Of a stretch of DNA of 12,963 nucleotides, positions 6,639-12,842 are shown piece by piece. A program made the translations under genes and the position numbers. The stretch is from the NCBI GenBank assembly GCA_002255025.1, contig NJEJ01000029.1, positions 1-12,963 of the forward strand, written 5' to 3'. Numbering within the stretch: the first letter of the stretch is position 1; the number at the start of each line of letters is the position of its first letter. The notes below the pieces were generated by a model. The model was not told where the DNA came from. It did no database searches and saw nothing but the letters and a program-made list of their open reading frames with translations. Origin of the DNA: Candidatus Bathyarchaeota archaeon ex4484_135 (lineage in GTDB: Archaea; Thermoproteota; Bathyarchaeia; EX4484-135).

Positions 6639-9038
6639 ATGCCCGAGGAGTGCAGGTTCTGGCTCTTGGACCTGAACTACGAGGTCATTAACCACGAGCC
6701 CGAAGTGTGGCTGTGGGGCATAACGGACGGCGGCAAACGCGTCTTGCTCATCGATAAGGGATATCTGCCCTACTTCTACGCCGTGCTAGAAGAAGGGGCT
6801 GATCCGGAAGCCGTCCTCGAGCGTGTTAGGGGCCTGGTGAAAGCTGACCCACTCATGAGGTCTGCCGAGCTGGTCGAACGCAAGTACTTCGGGAGGCCCG
6901 TCAGGGCCATTAAGGTCGTGTGCCAGGACCCGGAACAGCTCGAGAAGCAAGCCAAGAAAGTGGCTAAGGTAGAGGGCGTGAAGGAGTGCCTCGAGGACGA
7001 CATAAGGTACTCCATGTCCTACCTGATAGACAAGGGCCTGAGGCCCTGCGGCTGGCACTCGGCCAAGGTAAGGCCCCTAGAGCAAGAACGCTTCAAGGAC
7101 GTGCAGGTCGATGCCGTCTACGAGGTCGTTGAGGGGCCGGTGACCATCGAGGAGCATGTTCCGCCCGAGCTACGCCTTATGGCCTTCTACATGCTAGCCT
7201 ACAGCCCCAAGGGCTCCCCGAGGCCCGAGAAGAACCCGGTCGTGGTCATATCGGTCATGACGGGCGATGGGGACCTGAGAACCTTCGTGGCCAAGGAAGG
7301 CGATGACAGGCCCATCATAAGGGCCTTCTGCGATTTCATAAGGTCCTATGACCCGGACGTGATATTCGGCTTTAGGTCCAACGACAAGGCATGGCCCTAC
7401 CTGGCCGAGAGGGCCAAGGTGCTCGGCCTCGAGCTCCCCGTGGGCCGGACGGGCGTCGGACCTCACACGAGCGTTTACGGCCATGTATCCATAACGGGAC
7501 GTGCTAATGTGGATCTCTACGACTTCGCCGAGAAGGACCTGCCAGCCGTTAAGGTCAAGACACTTGAGAACGTGGCCGATTACCTGGGCGTAATGCCCCT
7601 GGAGGGCCGTGAGGTCCTGGACCCACCGGACGTGAAGTTCTACTGGGAGGATAAGTCCAAGAAGCCGAGGCTCGTCAAGTTCTGCGAGGACAACGCCAGG
7701 TGTATCATGGGGATCGGTCGCTCTGTATTGGAGTTCGCCTTACAGCTGTCCAACCTCACGGGCATACCGCTCGACCACGTTCTAACAGCTGCTGTGGGCT
7801 TCAGGGTCGAATGGCTATTGATAAGGGAGGCGAGGAAGAGAGGCGAACTCGTGCCGAAGCGTGCTGAACGCAAGTACAGGCCTTACGTAGGAGGCATGGT
7901 GCTCAAGCCCAGGCCGGGCATACATGAGAAGATAGCGGTCCTCGACTACAAGAGCCTGTACCCGAGCATAATGATAAAGGAGAACTTGTCGCCGGACACG
8001 TACCTGAGGCCCGAGGAGCCCGAGCCGCCCGAGGGCGTGAACGTGGCACCGGAGGTAGGCCACAAGTTCAGGAGGGAGCCGCCCGGCCTATACAGGGAAG
8101 TCCTCTCGGCTCTGATATCGGCCAGGGACGAGATAAGAGAACGCCTGAGGGAGCTGGAGCCAGGAACGGCCCTTTATAGGTTGCTAGACGCAAGGCAGAA
8201 GGCCCTGAAGGTCGTGGCAAATGCCACATACGGCTACGCTGGCTGGCTGGGGGCCCGTTGGTACCTGAGGCCTGTGGCTGAGAGCACGGCTGCCTGGGGC
8301 CGCTACGTCATAAGCAAGACCATAGAGATGGCAAAGGAAATGGGCATAGAACTGATCTATGGTGATACAGATAGCGTCTTCGTGCGTTATGAACCCGAGA
8401 AGGTGGAGAAGTTCCTGAAGGCCGTGGAGGAGGAGTTCGGGCTAAAGATAAAGCCGGACGAGATCTTCGAGCGTGTCCTCTTCACGGAGGCCAAGAAACG
8501 CTACTGCGGCCTCTTGCCGGACGGTAGGCTCGAGATAGTGGGTCTAGAGGCCGTAAGGGGGGATTGGTCAGCCGTGGCCAGGAAAGTCCAGAAAGAGGTC
8601 CTAGAGGCCGTGCTGAAGGCCAGGTCGCCTCAGGAGGGAAGGGAGAAGGCCGTCAAGATAGTCAGGGATTACATAAGGAAGCTGAAGGCTAAGGAAGTGC
8701 CCTACAAGGACTTGGTCATATGGGAGGAGCTGACCCGGAGGCCCGAGGAATACAAGGTCCGCACGGCCCACGTGGAGGCAGCCAAGATAATGATGCGTTC
8801 CGGCTGGGATATATCCGTCGGCGATAAGGTGGGCTACGTCGTGGTGAGGGGCTCGGGCAAGCTGTACGAGAGGGCCATGCCCTACTTCTTGGCCACTTAC
8901 GATGACCTAGACCTGGATTACTATGTCAAGAAACAGATAGTGCCCGCCGCCATGAGGGTTCTGAAGGTCCTCGGCGTGAAAGAGGAAGAACTACTGGCTG
9001 GCGTCGAGAGGAAAGGCCTAATGGCCTTCTTCAGCTGA
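6639..9038 (+). CDS. polB: Family B DNA polymerase with intact polymerase motifs and a degenerate proofreading exonuclease
   Basis: A template-directed DNA polymerase of 799 residues from ATG 6639. The frame is open further upstream to 6531, but that 36-residue stretch is unlike the family and covers the TATA box. Polymerase motifs are complete: YVGG just before motif A, DYKSLYPSI with D436, KVVANATYG (K524, N528, Y531, G532) and YGDTDS with D576 and D578; KKRYCG and the thumb GLEAVRGDWS follow. The exonuclease domain is present but all three motifs are broken: Exo I DxE is YML (184-186), Exo II NxxxFD is RSNDKA (246-251), and Exo III YxxxD is FCEDN (348-352). The C-terminus (RKGLMAFFS) resembles a PCNA-binding PIP box with Q replaced by R. 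The last 21 bp overlap dnaG tail to tail. It could be a specialised paralogue rather than the main replicase. Confidence 0.96.
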   Translation: MPEECRFWLLDLNYEVINHEPEVWLWGITDGGKRVLLIDKGYLPYFYAVLEEGADPEAVLERVRGLVKADPLMRSAELVERKYFGRPVRAIKVVCQDPEQLEKQAKKVAKVEGVKECLEDDIRYSMSYLIDKGLRPCGWHSAKVRPLEQERFKDVQVDAVYEVVEGPVTIEEHVPPELRLMAFYMLAYSPKGSPRPEKNPVVVISVMTGDGDLRTFVAKEGDDRPIIRAFCDFIRSYDPDVIFGFRSNDKAWPYLAERAKVLGLELPVGRTGVGPHTSVYGHVSITGRANVDLYDFAEKDLPAVKVKTLENVADYLGVMPLEGREVLDPPDVKFYWEDKSKKPRLVKFCEDNARCIMGIGRSVLEFALQLSNLTGIPLDHVLTAAVGFRVEWLLIREARKRGELVPKRAERKYRPYVGGMVLKPRPGIHEKIAVLDYKSLYPSIMIKENLSPDTYLRPEEPEPPEGVNVAPEVGHKFRREPPGLYREVLSALISARDEIRERLRELEPGTALYRLLDARQKALKVVANATYGYAGWLGARWYLRPVAESTAAWGRYVISKTIEMAKEMGIELIYGDTDSVFVRYEPEKVEKFLKAVEEEFGLKIKPDEIFERVLFTEAKKRYCGLLPDGRLEIVGLEAVRGDWSAVARKVQKEVLEAVLKARSPQEGREKAVKIVRDYIRKLKAKEVPYKDLVIWEELTRRPEEYKVRTAHVEAAKIMMRSGWDISVGDKVGYVVVRGSGKLYERAMPYFLATYDDLDLDYYVKKQIVPAAMRVLKVLGVKEEELLAGVERKGLMAFFS

Positions 9039-10199
9039 ACCCTCGGCCCCAGAAGCCTTCCTGACTTCTGGCAGCAACATGACCTTTATGCCCTTCGGGA
9101 CCTTCACGCCTCCTGCCATCCTCTCGCCCACGACGTACCTTATGCCCCTCTTCTTGGCCATGTCGAGCACCCTCTGAGTTATTATGCCGTCAAAGACGAC
9201 AGCGTAGACGCCGTCCAGCTCGTTCAGCTTGTCGAATAGCTCTTGGACGGGCACTCTAGCCACTTGGTTCAGGTTCTCATCCAGAAGAACGGCCTCAAAA
9301 GTCCCCTCAAGCTCCTTGGCCAGGTCAGCTATGGTTTCCGGCGTTATCTCTGGTCCGAAGAGCTCCTTCCTGATTTCCTCTGCTGGGACACGGTTTGCCA
9401 ATGCCTCCAGTATCTCCCTCGGCGTCAGCTCCTCGACCTCACGCCCCCTCGGTGCCCTGGCCACGTACTTTATCTTAGCCACGCTCAGGAGCTCCTTTAA
9501 GAGCACGTCCCCCATGTGGTCGCCATCTAAGAAGGCCGTTGCCCCCTTCTCCTCGCAGAGCCTAATTATGGTCTCCGGGACCTTCAGGCCCTCCATGGCT
9601 ATGACGTTCGTTATACCGCACTTCAGCAGGTTTATCACGTCGGCCCTGCCCTCCACTATGATTATCTCCTTCATCTTGTCCACGTCGGGCCCGGCAGGCA
9701 GGCCCTCGGGACCGTACTTGACCACCTTGGCTGGCACGAGGACCTCGGATACCTCCCTTATGACCTCAGGGACAGATGGCATCTTAGTGAGTGTCCACTC
9801 CCTCAGTATCTCCTTTGCCCTATTTATTATCCACCTTCGCCTCTCCTCACGGACATCGACTATTTCCTCGAGCTTCATTCTGGCCGGGTAAGGGCCTACC
9901 CTATCGACAGCCTCGACCGTGGCAGCTATTATGGCCGTCGAGGCTCTATCAAGGGCGGAAGGTATTATTATCGTCCCCACGGTCTTGCCCTTCGCGTGCT
10001 TCAGGATCACGTCTATGCGGCCTACCTTGCCCGTCTTCACGAGCTCGCTCAGGTCGAGTTCGGGGCCGAAGAGGCCTTCGGATTGACCAAAGATAGCACC
10101 TATTATATCGTGCCTCTCCACGGTCCCGTCTACCTCAAAGGATAGTTTTATGCGGTACTTCGCTACTTCGCCGGCAGTTGAGCATGTGTCAAACCCCAT
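9018..10199 (-). CDS. dnaG: Archaeal DnaG-like primase / exosome subunit (Toprim)
   Basis: Archaeal DnaG has reported RNA primase activity and is a stable subunit of the archaeal RNA exosome, where it helps bind poly(A). From ATG 10199 it has 393 residues. The N-terminal domain shows KLSFEVDGTVERHDIIGAIF and GPELDLSELVKTGKVGRIDV. The Toprim domain follows at about 175-260, with E183 in IVEGRAD and D225/D227 in LDGDHMGD, then VARAPRGREVEELTPREI. The usual archaeal loop after DGD is RGG; here it is HMG. The C-terminal part (about 300-393) includes ELDGVYAVVFDGIITQRVL. The ATG shares one base with the TGA of the upstream Toprim gene (TGATG), suggesting translational coupling. An open extension to 10358 merely overlaps that gene. 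The TAG stop lies inside the 3' end of polB. Confidence 0.95.
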   Translation of the reverse strand: MGFDTCSTAGEVAKYRIKLSFEVDGTVERHDIIGAIFGQSEGLFGPELDLSELVKTGKVGRIDVILKHAKGKTVGTIIIPSALDRASTAIIAATVEAVDRVGPYPARMKLEEIVDVREERRRWIINRAKEILREWTLTKMPSVPEVIREVSEVLVPAKVVKYGPEGLPAGPDVDKMKEIIIVEGRADVINLLKCGITNVIAMEGLKVPETIIRLCEEKGATAFLDGDHMGDVLLKELLSVAKIKYVARAPRGREVEELTPREILEALANRVPAEEIRKELFGPEITPETIADLAKELEGTFEAVLLDENLNQVARVPVQELFDKLNELDGVYAVVFDGIITQRVLDMAKKRGIRYVVGERMAGGVKVPKGIKVMLLPEVRKASGAEGSAEEGH

Positions 10200-10621
10200 C
10201 ACCTCTTGACCGATCCTGAGCCCGTCTTCCTCATTAGCGTTTCTATCAAGCTCGGCAGGCCTTCTATGTCCTTGGCGAAGGAACCCACGAGGCCCTTGAG
10301 GTGCCTCCAGTAGGTCAGGTTGGCCTTGAGGCCCAAGCTTTCCAACTCTACGGCCCACCTGTGGGCCAGCTCGCGACCGGCGTCATCGAAGTCCGTGAGT
10401 ATTATGACCTCGCGGCCAACCTCGGCCACCTCAAGGGCCATGTCGGATATGGCTTCCCTCCTCGACTTCACGGCTATGAACTGGCCTTCAAGGCCGAGGG
10501 ACCTGAGGGCCTCCACGTCAGATTTGCCTTCCACGACCACGGGCACACCGCTGGCCACTTCCTCGGACAGCTTGGCTAAGACGCTGCTGATTTCCTCCAG
10601 CAGGTCGCGGAGAGAACCCAA
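10199..10621 (-). CDS. Small stand-alone Toprim-domain protein (UPF0292 / small primase-like)
   Basis: A 140-residue protein made of little more than one Toprim fold, the metal-binding domain of primases, topoisomerases, RNase M5-like and RecR-like proteins. E31 in VVVEGKSD and D77/D79 in TDFDDAGRELAHR are the Toprim catalytic glutamate and DxD pair, so it is probably an active Mg-dependent nucleic-acid enzyme; its substrate is unknown. Residues 1-22 are likely a helical lead-in. Members of about this length are widespread in archaea. The start is TTG 10621, since no ATG or GTG gives a complete domain; a GGTGA at the tyrS stop can act as its ribosome site. It lies 7 bp after tyrS and overlaps dnaG by one base, so all three are very likely one transcript. 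Confidence 0.87.
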   Translation of the reverse strand: MGSLRDLLEEISSVLAKLSEEVASGVPVVVEGKSDVEALRSLGLEGQFIAVKSRREAISDMALEVAEVGREVIILTDFDDAGRELAHRWAVELESLGLKANLTYWRHLKGLVGSFAKDIEGLPSLIETLMRKTGSGSVKR

Positions 10622-10628
10622 GGGCCGT

Positions 10629-11717
10629 TCACCTCGTCACCTCGGCCTCCTTGATGACCTCGAGCATCTCGGGCTTCTTGGCCAGCCTCTCCCTCACGGG
10701 CTTGAGGATTTCCACCAGTGCCTCGGCCACGGCGTTCTTCAGGTCGAGCGGGTGCAGCGAGCCGGATACGAAATCCTTCTCCAGCTCCGCGTAGCTCTCG
10801 TACGAAACGGGTCCTCCGAACTTCTCGGGCCTATCCACATCTAGCCGGCCGAGCCTCGGGAATATTATGAGCCTTGCTATCTCGAGGACCGGGTTGTCCT
10901 CGACCTGCCTGGCCGGGCAGAAGGCCTTCCTCATCTTCGACCTTATTTCCTCTGGCTCGTCGTGGACGAATATACAGCCACCAGCCACGCTCTTCGACAT
11001 CTTTGACCTTATACGCTTGTTCAACCTTTCGTCCTCGTCGAAAACGCCTTCTATGCCTTCTTCTGGCCCGCTGAGGCTCATCAGCAGGGGGGTGTGGAGG
11101 CATACAGGCTTACGCCAGCCCATCTTCTCGGCCACATCGCGGGCCAACATGTGGACCCTACGCTGGTCTATGCCAGCACAGGCCACGTGGACATCGAGGT
11201 GGAATATGTCGGCGGCCTGCATGCACGGGTAGAAGAGCCACGCCGTTTCCACGTCGGTAGCATCGAGGCTACGGCCCATTATGGGCAGGGCCCTCCTCAC
11301 ACGCCTCAAGGTGGCCGACTTGGCGATGGTTATGACCCTACGCCAGTACTCCGGGTCCGAGACGACATCTGAGGTCCATACGTAGCGGACCCTGGGCCCT
11401 CTCAGGCCTAGGGCCTGGAAGCACTCCTTGAAGTACTCGCCAGCCAGCCTTATCTTCTCCATGTCGCCTCCGAGCTTGTTGTTTATCCATGCGTACCAAT
11501 CGGCCAAAAGGATCGTGAAGCCGAAGCCCGCCTTGACCATGTCCAATATCTTCTGGCCGCAGACCAGGCCCATGCCTAAGTGCATTGGGCCAGAGCACTC
11601 GAAGCCCCAGTAGGCCTTGGGCTCGCTCTCCGTCTCAAGCAGGGACCTGAGCTCCTCTGGCCTGATGACTTCGACAGTATTCCTCATGACTAGCTCAAGC
11701 CTTTCCTCGACATCCAA
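10629..11717 (-). CDS. tyrS: Tyrosyl-tRNA synthetase
   Basis: Charges tRNA(Tyr) with tyrosine in the cytoplasm. Class I signatures are HLGM (residues 46-49, in SGPMHLGMG) and KMSKS (239-243). By alignment with the Methanocaldococcus enzyme, the tyrosine-pocket residues are all present: Y36 in AYWGFE, Y163/Q167/D170 in YPCMQAADI, and Q185 in AGIDQRR. This separates it from the related TrpRS. A spacer before KMSKS (GIEGVFDEDERLNKRIRS) and ADWYAWINNKLGGDMEKI resemble crenarchaeal forms. The C-terminal FGG, SYAELEKDF and LHPLDLKNAVAE are typical. I prefer the TTG at 11717: it has GAGGTG six bases upstream, a TATA box behind that, and the family-like LDVEERLELVMRNT. The frame is also open from a GTG at 11786, adding 23 residues without family resemblance. 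Confidence 0.94.
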   Translation of the reverse strand: MDVEERLELVMRNTVEVIRPEELRSLLETESEPKAYWGFECSGPMHLGMGLVCGQKILDMVKAGFGFTILLADWYAWINNKLGGDMEKIRLAGEYFKECFQALGLRGPRVRYVWTSDVVSDPEYWRRVITIAKSATLRRVRRALPIMGRSLDATDVETAWLFYPCMQAADIFHLDVHVACAGIDQRRVHMLARDVAEKMGWRKPVCLHTPLLMSLSGPEEGIEGVFDEDERLNKRIRSKMSKSVAGGCIFVHDEPEEIRSKMRKAFCPARQVEDNPVLEIARLIIFPRLGRLDVDRPEKFGGPVSYESYAELEKDFVSGSLHPLDLKNAVAEALVEILKPVRERLAKKPEMLEVIKEAEVTR

Positions 11718-11723
11718 TCCGGG

Positions 11724-11729
11724 CACCTC
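11724..11729 (-). promoter_or_regulatory. Shine-Dalgarno site of tyrS
   Basis: GAGGTG on the minus strand is complementary to the CACCUC of the 16S rRNA 3' end and lies 6 bases before the TTG at 11717. It decides the start in favour of TTG 11717 over GTG 11786. Confidence 0.6.
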
Positions 11730-11757
11730 TTCCTTCCCAAGGGGCTGGGATACGTAA

Positions 11758-11767
11758 GATATAATCC
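11758..11767 (-). promoter_or_regulatory. TATA-like box of tyrS
   Basis: GGATTATATC on the minus strand is centred about 45 bp before TTG 11717, giving a predicted leader of roughly 20 bases that holds the GAGGTG site. It falls inside the longer tyrS reading frame, so if real it rules out GTG 11786 for this promoter. Confidence 0.5.
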
Positions 11768-11790
11768 TTGCCCTCTTAAGCGACACGAGC

Positions 11791-12195
11791 CTAGGATGTC
11801 TTCCTGACCGATACCTTGTAGCACAGCCTCAGATGACCTAAGGGGGCGTGTGCTCTCACTAAGACGAACCTCAAGCCCAGGTCCTCTTCGGCATGCCTTA
11901 ACGCACTATCAAGTGCGGTGATCAGCGTCGAGGTCATGGCCCACCTGCCCCACTTCAATACGCGGACCAAGAGGGCGGTCTTGAATGACAGCCCGAAGCA
12001 GAGCTTCCCGTTTTTCTCGTCGACCCAGCACTTCCAGTCCCCGGGCAGGTATTTCTCCTTTAAGGTCAGGGCCAGGGCCTTGAGTTCCTCAGGATCCTCA
12101 AGCGGGGCAAAGGAGGGGCCTGCTACCTCATGGCCGCAGTAGGGGCAGAACAGGGCATCGTCGGGAATCTGCCTGCCGCAGCTCGGGCACCTCAA
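11791..12195 (-). CDS. Small zinc-ribbon protein, function unknown
   Basis: About 134 residues from the TTG at 12195. It opens with a zinc ribbon, CPSCGRQIPDDALFCPYCGHE, with the four cysteines at 3, 6, 17 and 20. A proline-containing linker (GPSFAPLEDPEEL) leads to a roughly 100-residue domain that I do not recognise; it includes YLPGDWKCWVDEKNGKLCFG, KWGRWAMTSTLITALDSALRHAEE and a beta-rich end (FVLVRAHAPLGHLRLCYKVS). No catalytic motif or membrane segment is visible. The frame stays open upstream to 12441, but that part is low-complexity, runs antisense to hsp20 and crosses the TATA box, so it is not used. It shares a divergent promoter region with hsp20 and precedes tyrS on the same strand. 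A role in nucleic-acid or ribosome biology would only be guessed from neighbours. Confidence 0.75.
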   Translation of the reverse strand: MRCPSCGRQIPDDALFCPYCGHEVAGPSFAPLEDPEELKALALTLKEKYLPGDWKCWVDEKNGKLCFGLSFKTALLVRVLKWGRWAMTSTLITALDSALRHAEEDLGLRFVLVRAHAPLGHLRLCYKVSVRKTS

Positions 12196-12219
12196 GATGG
12201 CTTCCCTCGGGACGGCCTC

Positions 12220-12229
12220 AAATCGATTT
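12220..12229. repeat. 10-bp palindrome in the zinc-ribbon/hsp20 divergent promoter
   Basis: AAATCGATTT is a perfect palindrome that overlaps the downstream edge of the TATA box of the zinc-ribbon gene. It lies 26 bp upstream of the hsp20 TATA-like element. It could be an operator, but a 10-bp AT-rich palindrome is weak evidence. Confidence 0.3.
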
Positions 12230-12233
12230 ATAA
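12227..12233 (-). promoter_or_regulatory. TATA box of the zinc-ribbon gene
   Basis: TTATAAA on the minus strand, in GGCTTATAAATC, is close to the archaeal consensus. It is centred about 35 bp before the TTG at 12195, so transcription should start around 12205, leaving a leader of about 10 bases. Confidence 0.6.
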
Positions 12234-12254
12234 GCCTTAGCCAGCGTGAAATGC

Positions 12255-12261
12255 TTTTAAG
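12255..12261 (+). promoter_or_regulatory. TATA-like box of hsp20
   Basis: TTTTAAG, preceded by GTGAAATG as a possible BRE, is centred about 38 bp before ATG 12296. A start about 25 bp downstream would give a 10-15 base leader with the GAGGAGGG ribosome site and would exclude the in-frame ATG at 12269. Confidence 0.5.
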
Positions 12262-12279
12262 GCATGCTATGGCCGACAG

Positions 12280-12288
12280 GGAGGAGGG
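12280..12288 (+). promoter_or_regulatory. Ribosome binding site of hsp20
   Basis: A strong purine tract (GGAGGAGGG in ACAGGGAGGAGGGATG) ends about 7 bases before ATG 12296. It supports that ATG over the in-frame ATG at 12269, which has no such site. Confidence 0.55.
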
Positions 12289-12295
12289 ATGTGTA

Positions 12296-12835
12296 ATGAG
12301 CTGGAGGAGCAGGCGTAAGAGGAGGCCCTGGTTCTGGGACATATTCGAGGAATTCGAGCGTATGGAAGAGCGGATAGACGAGATATTCCGCAGGATGATG
12401 GAGGAGTTCCCCTGGGAGCGTGAGTTCGAGGAGGGCGTCAAGGTCTACGGCCCCTACGTCTACGGCTTCTCCGTATCCATCGGGCCTGATGGGAAGCCCG
12501 TGATAAGGGAGTTCGGCAACGTGAGGCCCACCCGCTTCGGGCCCAGATTCGTGGAGGAGCGTGAGCCCCTGGTGGACGTGATGGAGGAGGACGACGAGAT
12601 AGTAGTTGTTGCCGAGCTGCCGGGCGTCGAGAAAGAAGACATAGACCTGAGCTGCACGGAGAAGGAACTCGTGATATCCGTGGACACGGAGAAGCGTAAG
12701 TACTACAAACGCCTCGACCTGCCAGCCGAGGTCGACCCGAAGTCCGCGAAGGCAAGCTATAAGAACGGCGTATTAGAGGTCAGGCTTAAGAAGACCAAGC
12801 CCGTCGGGAAGGGAGAGAAGATAAAGATAGAGTGA
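12296..12835 (+). CDS. hsp20: Small heat-shock protein, Hsp20/alpha-crystallin family
   Basis: An ATP-independent holdase that keeps unfolding proteins soluble. It has 179 residues from ATG 12296. The N-terminal arm is basic then acidic and helical (SRRKRRPWFWDIFEEFERME, then EERIDEIFRRMMEEF), followed by YGPYVYGFSVSIGPDGKPVI and REFGNVRP, a linker typical of one archaeal Hsp20 group. The alpha-crystallin domain spans about residues 84-170 (PLVDVMEEDDEIVVVAELPG to KNGVLEVRLKK), with the conserved N-G-V-L motif. The tail ends KIKIE, giving the I-x-I motif used in oligomer assembly. The promoter and ribosome site above support this start. It is divergent from the zinc-ribbon gene and only 7 bp before rpl15, so heat-shock induction may read into a ribosomal gene. 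Confidence 0.94.
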   Translation: MSWRSRRKRRPWFWDIFEEFERMEERIDEIFRRMMEEFPWEREFEEGVKVYGPYVYGFSVSIGPDGKPVIREFGNVRPTRFGPRFVEEREPLVDVMEEDDEIVVVAELPGVEKEDIDLSCTEKELVISVDTEKRKYYKRLDLPAEVDPKSAKASYKNGVLEVRLKKTKPVGKGEKIKIE

Positions 12836-12842
12836 GCTGGCC

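Noticed and set aside
9229..9891. Long open frame (220 codons) on the plus strand inside dnaG
   Set aside because: Serine-rich shadow of dnaG codons; no family features.
10200..10358. A 53-codon upstream extension of dnaG (open to 10358)
   Set aside because: It lies wholly inside the small Toprim gene in another frame and does not resemble DnaG; ATG 10199 with the TGATG overlap explains the start.
10629..11717. Tryptophanyl-tRNA synthetase as an alternative for tyrS
   Set aside because: The tyrosine-pocket residues Y36, Y163, Q167, D170 and Q185 are all in place, and the C-terminal motifs are those of TyrRS.
12197..12295. In-frame upstream extension of hsp20, including ATG 12269
   Set aside because: The TATA-like box and the strong purine tract point to ATG 12296, where the family sequence begins.
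12196..12441. An 82-codon extension of the zinc-ribbon frame, antisense to hsp20
   Set aside because: It is serine-rich and low in complexity, and it crosses the divergent promoters; it is a mirror of hsp20 codon use.
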